Part shown: positions 8,622 through 11,996 of the stretch, piece by piece
How positions within the stretch are numbered: position 1 is the stretch's first letter
Layout of the letters: each line of letters opens with the position of its first letter
NCBI GenBank assembly: GCA_035649575.1
Contig: DASRJH010000008.1
Span: forward strand, 1 to 11,996
Origin: DASVAL01 sp035649575
GTDB lineage: Bacteria > Planctomycetota > UBA1135 > UBA2386
Reading direction: 5' to 3'
DNA: 11,996 nucleotides
The notes under the pieces: generated by a model
What the model saw: only the letters and a program-made list of their open reading frames with translations
The model's database searches: none
Told to the model about the DNA's origin: nothing
Made by a program: the position numbers and the translations under genes

Positions 8622-9357
8622 CGAAGGGGCCCCCTCTGAGTTCGGCCGATGGACGCAACGCACCGTCGTGCAGGAACAGTACACGATCCCCCGCCGCCGC
8701 ATCGCGCGGGTTGTGCGTGACGAGCAGGATCGACGTGCCCAATTGCTCGCGCGCCGAACGCAGCAGCGCGATCACTTCCTCGCCGGCCTTGCTCGACAGG
8801 TTGCCCGTCGGTTCGTCGGCCAGGACCAGCGGCGGTTGCGTCGCGAGCGCGCGCGCGATCGACACGCGCTGCATCTCGCCACCCGACAACGCGGACGGCA
8901 GGCGCTTCTTGAGCTTGTCGACGCCGAGCAGCTCGAGCAGGTTGTGGATCCGGCCGGCGTGCCGGCGCGGGCTCTGCCCCGCGATGCGCAGCGGCAGCGT
9001 GACGTTCTCTTCGACCGTGAGGTCGGGAAGCAGGTGGAAGAACTGGAAGATGAAGCCGATCGCCCTGCGCCGGATCGCCGCGCGATGTTCTTCGTCGCCC
9101 CTGCCGAGGTCCTGCCCGGCCACGAGTATCTCCCCCGCCGACGGCCGATCGAGGCCCGCGAGCAGGTGCAGCAGTGTCGACTTGCCCGAGCCCGAGGGGC
9201 CCATGATCGTCGCGAACTCGCCCTTCTGCAGCGAGAAGGTCACGTCGCGCACGATCGGCACCTCCTGGCCGTCGACGCTCCGGAAGCGGAACAGCGAGCG
9301 TGCTTCGAGCACGGTGGCAGGAGGCGCGGCAGTCGTCGCGGGCGGAGCCTGGGTCAT
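8578..9357 (-). CDS. ABC transporter ATP-binding protein, LolD/MacB family
   Basis: The 259-residue ATPase contains every expected motif: Walker A GPSGSGKST (53-61), Q-loop FQFFHLLPDLTVEENV (Q105), signature LSGGEMQR (157-164), Walker B LVLADEPTGNL (177-187) and the H-loop His215 in VTHNP. The FHLLPDLTVEENVTLPL stretch and ADEPTGNL are typical of the LolD/MacB/FtsE branch, which drives type VII (mechanotransmitting) ABC systems. It lies immediately upstream of and overlaps the FtsX/MacB-type permease, so they form one complex at the inner membrane. The first 15 residues are Ala/Pro/Thr-rich and could be spurious, but no better start is visible; I see no good Shine-Dalgarno before 9357. No periplasmic adaptor or outer-membrane factor is encoded nearby, so a MacA-TolC style tripartite pump is not supported. 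I avoid the symbol lolD because no lipoprotein-release role is shown. Confidence 0.93.
   Translation of the reverse strand: MTQAPPATTAAPPATVLEARSLFRFRSVDGQEVPIVRDVTFSLQKGEFATIMGPSGSGKSTLLHLLAGLDRPSAGEILVAGQDLGRGDEEHRAAIRRRAIGFIFQFFHLLPDLTVEENVTLPLRIAGQSPRRHAGRIHNLLELLGVDKLKKRLPSALSGGEMQRVSIARALATQPPLVLADEPTGNLSSKAGEEVIALLRSAREQLGTSILLVTHNPRDAAAGDRVLFLHDGALRPSAELRGGPFGVSDVFHRLQELGI
8630..8636 (-). promoter_or_regulatory. Ribosome binding site of the permease, inside the ATPase gene
   Basis: On the minus strand GAGGGGG stands eight bases before the GTG at 8621. This supports the GTG as the permease start and places its translation signal inside the last codons of the ATPase. The neighbouring GGGGCCCC palindrome (8626-8633) could pair with itself and weaken the site. 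Confidence 0.55.
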
Positions 9358-9450
9358 GAGCTGCGGGGCTGCGGAGTTGGTGCTCGCGACAGCCGGGCAC
9401 CGGGTGGCCTTCTACTTTGCCTTGCCAAGTGAATGGCGTCAAGCCTCGAC

Positions 9451-9492
9451 CGGCGCACCGCCACGAGCCCGCCCGCTGGCGGTGCTGTGCCG
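9451..9492. repeat. Inverted repeat upstream of the ABC ATPase gene
   Basis: GCACCGCCA (9455-9463) and TGGCGGTGC (9477-9485) are perfect 9-base inverted arms with a 13-base spacer. CGGC (9451-9454) and GCCG (9489-9492) add four more pairs past a three-base bulge. It lies about 100 bases upstream of the ATPase start in the 250-base gap 9358-9607. It could be an operator, a leader hairpin or a second terminator for the FKBP gene. I found no clear promoter in this gap. Confidence 0.4.
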
Positions 9493-9580
9493 AGTATCTC
9501 CGGCCCGAGTGCAACCAATCGCCCCACTCGCCGCCGTGTTTGCCGCGGACTGAGCGCAGCAGACCCTCAGGAACGCAGAT

Positions 9581-9604
9581 CGAGACGCCGTCTGCGGCGT
9601 CTCG
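9581..9604 (-). terminator. Perfect 10-bp hairpin just after the FKBP stop codon
   Basis: CGAGACGCCG (9581-9590), loop TCTG, CGGCGTCTCG (9595-9604) form a perfect 10-bp stem. On the FKBP message it starts three bases after the first stop codon, beside a second tandem stop. The following bases are not T-rich, so it may stop transcription only weakly or stabilise the 3' end. Confidence 0.55.
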
Positions 9605-9607
9605 TCA

Positions 9608-10804
9608 TCAGCCGCCCGTTCTCCCTGGCCCACTCTCCTTGAAATCCACGAGCTCGACGAGGAACACGAGCGTGGCATTGGGCCCGATCTTCGGAGGTGA
9701 GCCAGCCGCGCCGTAGGCGAGGCTTCCCGGGATCGTGAAGATGAACTTGCCGCCCTTCTTCATCAGCTGCACGCCCTCGGTCCATCCCTTGATGACGCGG
9801 TTCAGAGCAAACTCCAACGGTTGGCCGCGCGCGTGCGAGCTGTCGAACATCGTGCCGTCCGTGAGCCACCCCGTGTAGTTGACTTTGACCGTGTCGGTCG
9901 CCTTCGGCGAGTTGCCCTCGCCCTGCTCGATCACCTCGTACTGGAGGCCGCTCTGCGTGATCACCGTCTTCGCGGCGTCCAACACGCGGAACGCGGGCAC
10001 GTTCGAGATGGCCGTCAGCTCGAGCTCCCACACGGTGTCCTTCTGCGCGTTCGGGAACTCCTTCTGCGGCACTTCGACGCGCAGGACGTCGCCGACCTTG
10101 CACGCGACGATGAGCTCGTTGAGGAACGCGAAGTCGAGCTTCGTGGCCAGGCCGCTGATGCGGAAGTTGTCGTTTCTCTCCGAGCAGTCGAGCAGCTGGC
10201 CCTCTGGGTTCCAGATCGCGAAGCGGACAGCGACACCATTCTTCTCGGTGCACTGGTCGCCGCTGCCGGCCTTCACGACCTCGTATTTGACTCCACTCGC
10301 GAGCGTCTTCTGCGCGCTCGACGTGGCGGGGCGGAACTTCGGCATCCGCGTGACCTTGAGCAGCTCCACGTCGAAGACGAGCGTGGCGTTCGCGGGGATC
10401 TTCGGCGGGCGTCCCTCGGCGCCGTAGGCAAGCTCGCCAGGGATCACGAGCTTGCAGCGCGCGCCCGGCGTCATGAGCTGGAGGCCTTCGGTCCAACCCT
10501 TGATGACCCCGTTCACGGGGAACGAAGCGGGCTGACCGCGGTCGCGCGAGCTGTCGAACTTGGTGCCGTCCGTGAGCCAGCCCGTGTAGTGCACCTCGAC
10601 GACGTCGTCGGCGGCAGGGCCGGCTTCCTCGCGCCCCTTCTTGAGGAAACCCCACTCGAGGCCGGACGCGGTCTTCTGCATCTCTTTGCACTCCGGGATT
10701 CCGGCGGGCTTGTCGGGGTCCTGCGCAGCGGGAGACGACGTCGCCGCCGCTTCTGTGGAAACGACGGCGCCGAGCAGGCAGGCACAAAGGGTCAGGATTT
10801 GCAT
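9608..10804 (-). CDS. Exported triple FKBP-type peptidyl-prolyl isomerase, middle domain degenerate
   Basis: The 398-residue protein begins with a signal peptide (MQILTLCACLLGAVVSTEAAA) and should act in the periplasm, helping folding by cis-trans isomerisation of prolyl bonds. Domain 1 (about 45-152) and domain 3 (about 282-389) keep the FKBP active-site set: YTGWLTDGT, FDSS, GVIKGW or RVIKGW, AYG, and P-A/P-NATLVF. Domain 2 (about 165-268) has the same fold outline (SGVKYEVVKAGSG, then LLDCS, then VWELELTAI) but lacks the YTGW Tyr, the VIKGW Trp and the AYG Tyr, so it is probably non-catalytic and may bind substrate or act as a spacer. I chose the ATG at 10804 because it opens the signal peptide; an in-frame ATG at 10870 would add 22 residues before it. 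Two stop codons in tandem (TGA TGA) end the gene. Domains 1 and 3 are similar even in DNA. No clear Shine-Dalgarno is visible. It could also act as a chaperone without much isomerase activity. Confidence 0.93.
   Translation of the reverse strand: MQILTLCACLLGAVVSTEAAATSSPAAQDPDKPAGIPECKEMQKTASGLEWGFLKKGREEAGPAADDVVEVHYTGWLTDGTKFDSSRDRGQPASFPVNGVIKGWTEGLQLMTPGARCKLVIPGELAYGAEGRPPKIPANATLVFDVELLKVTRMPKFRPATSSAQKTLASGVKYEVVKAGSGDQCTEKNGVAVRFAIWNPEGQLLDCSERNDNFRISGLATKLDFAFLNELIVACKVGDVLRVEVPQKEFPNAQKDTVWELELTAISNVPAFRVLDAAKTVITQSGLQYEVIEQGEGNSPKATDTVKVNYTGWLTDGTMFDSSHARGQPLEFALNRVIKGWTEGVQLMKKGGKFIFTIPGSLAYGAAGSPPKIGPNATLVFLVELVDFKESGPGRTGG
9837..9883. repeat. Intragenic repeat copy in FKBP domain 3
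   Basis: This 47-base segment matches 10548-10594 at 42 of 47 positions without gaps. Both encode the YTGWLTDGT-x-FDSS active-site strand, in domains 3 and 1. Confidence 0.8.
10548..10594. repeat. Intragenic repeat copy in FKBP domain 1
   Basis: Partner of the 9837-9883 segment in the same gene, differing at five positions. The corresponding part of domain 2 shows no such match. Confidence 0.8.
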
Positions 10805-10901
10805 GATCTGGGTCGGTTGGTCGGAGAAAAGGCGGAGAAGTGTAGCGTCGCCGCCACCGGAATGCCGCACGGGAAATCCGCGGCGGCGGCACCTCTATCC
10901 C

Positions 10902-10917
10902 CCCCCGGCAACGGGGG
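10902..10917 (-). terminator. GC-rich hairpin between the HEAT-repeat and FKBP genes
   Basis: CCCCCG (10902-10907), loop GCAA, CGGGGG (10912-10917) form a perfect 6-bp stem preceded by a run of eight C. It lies in the 208-base gap 10805-11012, about 96 bases past the stop of the HEAT-repeat gene. It could end that transcript, but there is no T-run on the minus strand. The same gap must hold the FKBP promoter unless the two genes are cotranscribed; TACACT on the minus strand near 10850 is a weak -10 candidate without a partner. Confidence 0.35.
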
Positions 10918-11012
10918 CCGAGGCTCAGGCCAGACCGCCGGTGCTGCAAGCGCGGCGCACCATGCCTCTTTGGCCAGCGCCTTGCGAAGAGAGCCTCAGC
11001 CTCGAGGAACTC

Positions 11013-11996
11013 TCACAGCTCCTGCCCGAACGCCCAGGCGGCGACGGACGGCATCAGCAGGTAGTTGTGCTGGAATCGGAGGGCCGGAAGCCGCGGTTCG
11101 TGCCGGCGGAAGTGGCGGCCGAGGCCGAGTGCTGCGCCCATGCGGGCCGTGGCGGGCAGCGACTCGTCGCCCGCGAACGCGAGCAGCGCCGCCGGGACGC
11201 GAGGATCGACGAGACCACCGAGCGCGAACGCGGCGGCGCGCTGCACGGTGGCGTCCTTGTCGCTCTTCATCGCCGCGATCAGCGCGTCGATCGCGTCGTT
11301 GCCGACGCACGCCATCGCGCGCACGGCCTGTTGCCGCGCCCACGGGCAGCTGTCGTCGACGGCGGCCTGCTGCAGGGCGGGCAGGGCCGCGCGATCGCCG
11401 AGCAGACCGAGTGCCGCGGCGGCGGCACCGCGGATCGGTGACGACGAGCCGTCGTGCAGCGCGCCGGCGAGCAGGGCGCGGGACGGTGCGTGGCGCAGCA
11501 GCCCGAGCGCCAGCAGGTAGGCGCCCTTCTGGTCGCTGTTGCGCTCGCTCGCGAACGCTTCCGCGATGGGGTCGGCGACGTCGGCGCCGGCTCGACCGCG
11601 GCCCCACAGGCCGAGTGCGAGCGCCGCATGGCCGCGCAGCTGCTTGTTGCCTCGCGTCAGCTGCCCGAGCAGGAACGCGCGCGCGCCGTCGCCGGCGTGG
11701 TCGCCGATCGCAAGCAGCTGCAGACCACGCGTGATGATCTCGTGCTCGAGCTCGAACGCGGTCTGCAGCGCGGGCAGCGCGAGCAGGTGCTTGCTGCGAC
11801 CGAGCGCGAGCGCCGCCGAACGGCGCACGTCCACGGCGCGGTCGTTCGCGAGCTTCGTCAGCTTCGCGATGTCGTCGGCATCCGGGTGGAGGCCGAGCAG
11901 CGACAGCGCACTCGCGAGCTCGGTGGGAGTCTTCGCGGCGGCCACCGCCGCGCGCGCCGCGCTGTGCACGTCGTCGTCGTCGTCGCTGCTGCGGGC
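11013..11996 (-). CDS. HEAT-repeat protein, C-terminal part (5' end outside window)
   Basis: The frame is open to the right edge, giving 327 visible residues. It consists of tandem HEAT/PBS-lyase-like helical repeats of about 30-35 residues with the A-x-x-A-L-G-x-L pattern: VRRSAALALGRS, LRGHAALALGLWG, KGAYLLALGLLRH, IRGAAAAALGLLG, ARQQAVRAMACVG, VQRAAAFALGGLV, ARMGAALGLGRHF. Such repeats form a curved helical solenoid used for protein binding; no catalytic motif is visible. A GTG at 11969 is a possible start but lacks support: the codons before it encode SSDDDDD in the same frame, so the protein more probably continues upstream with an acidic linker. The C-terminus (NYLLMPSVAAWAFGQEL) is hydrophobic but short for a membrane helix. 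The function is unknown. It may be a scaffold. Confidence 0.85.
   Translation of the reverse strand, partial: ARSSDDDDDVHSAARAAVAAAKTPTELASALSLLGLHPDADDIAKLTKLANDRAVDVRRSAALALGRSKHLLALPALQTAFELEHEIITRGLQLLAIGDHAGDGARAFLLGQLTRGNKQLRGHAALALGLWGRGRAGADVADPIAEAFASERNSDQKGAYLLALGLLRHAPSRALLAGALHDGSSSPIRGAAAAALGLLGDRAALPALQQAAVDDSCPWARQQAVRAMACVGNDAIDALIAAMKSDKDATVQRAAAFALGGLVDPRVPAALLAFAGDESLPATARMGAALGLGRHFRRHEPRLPALRFQHNYLLMPSVAAWAFGQEL

Noticed and set aside
6168..8639. A very long plus-strand open frame opposite the permease, rich in Arg, Glu, His and Gln
   Set aside because: It is the antisense shadow of a GC-rich membrane-protein gene. Its composition is low-complexity, it has no recognisable domain, and the minus strand encodes a clear permease.
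9358..9607. Possible small RNA or tRNA gene in the gap between the FKBP and ATPase genes
   Set aside because: Two hairpins are present, but no cloverleaf, T-loop sequence or promoter supports an RNA gene.
10824..10843. Possible lipobox in the FKBP signal peptide (Cys residues in LTLCAC)
   Set aside because: The stretch before the Cys is too short and the preceding residues do not fit a lipobox. A normal signal peptide cut after STEAAA fits better.
9821..11734. Plus-strand frame crossing the FKBP and HEAT-repeat genes
   Set aside because: It runs across two well-supported minus-strand genes and their intergenic gap with an Arg-rich, domain-free product.

Overview
The window is strongly GC-rich and gene-dense. 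It carries seven supported protein-coding genes, two of them cut by the window edges. I see no tRNA, rRNA, CRISPR array, insertion sequence or phage gene. The gene content suggests a planctomycete-like chromosome: an ECF-type sigma factor fused to carboxypeptidase-regulatory-like domains, a secreted orphan protein, a HEAT-repeat protein and a periplasmic multi-FKBP protein. This placement is an inference from gene style; Acidobacteriota or Myxococcota remain possible.

Left part (1-2828). A long minus-strand frame enters from the left edge and ends at its start codon near 2232. It encodes an RNA polymerase sigma factor of the ECF type, one transmembrane helix, and a long chain of CarboxypepD_reg-like beta domains, all in one uninterrupted frame. 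Diverging from it across about 125 bases is a small DUF1569 (DinB-like) protein.

Centre (3016-6017). A secreted protein of unknown function with a clear signal peptide and ribosome binding site reads rightwards. It converges on aspS (aspartyl-tRNA synthetase), and a long bulged hairpin lies between the two stop codons. aspS is the last gene of a leftward series.

Right-centre (6018-9357). An ABC exporter pair of the LolD/MacB type: an ATPase followed by a ten-helix FtsX/MacB-type permease. The permease start, a GTG with a strong Shine-Dalgarno sequence, overlaps the ATPase by 44 bases. aspS follows the permease after only 52 bases, so the three genes may share a transcript.

Right part (9608-11996). 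A periplasmic protein with three FKBP units, the middle one degenerate, is followed by a perfect 10-bp hairpin. Beyond it lies the C-terminal part of a HEAT-repeat protein that enters from the right edge.

The most unusual item is the sigma-factor/membrane/beta-domain fusion. It looks like a single-polypeptide transmembrane transcription regulator in which the sensor part is covalently joined to the sigma factor.
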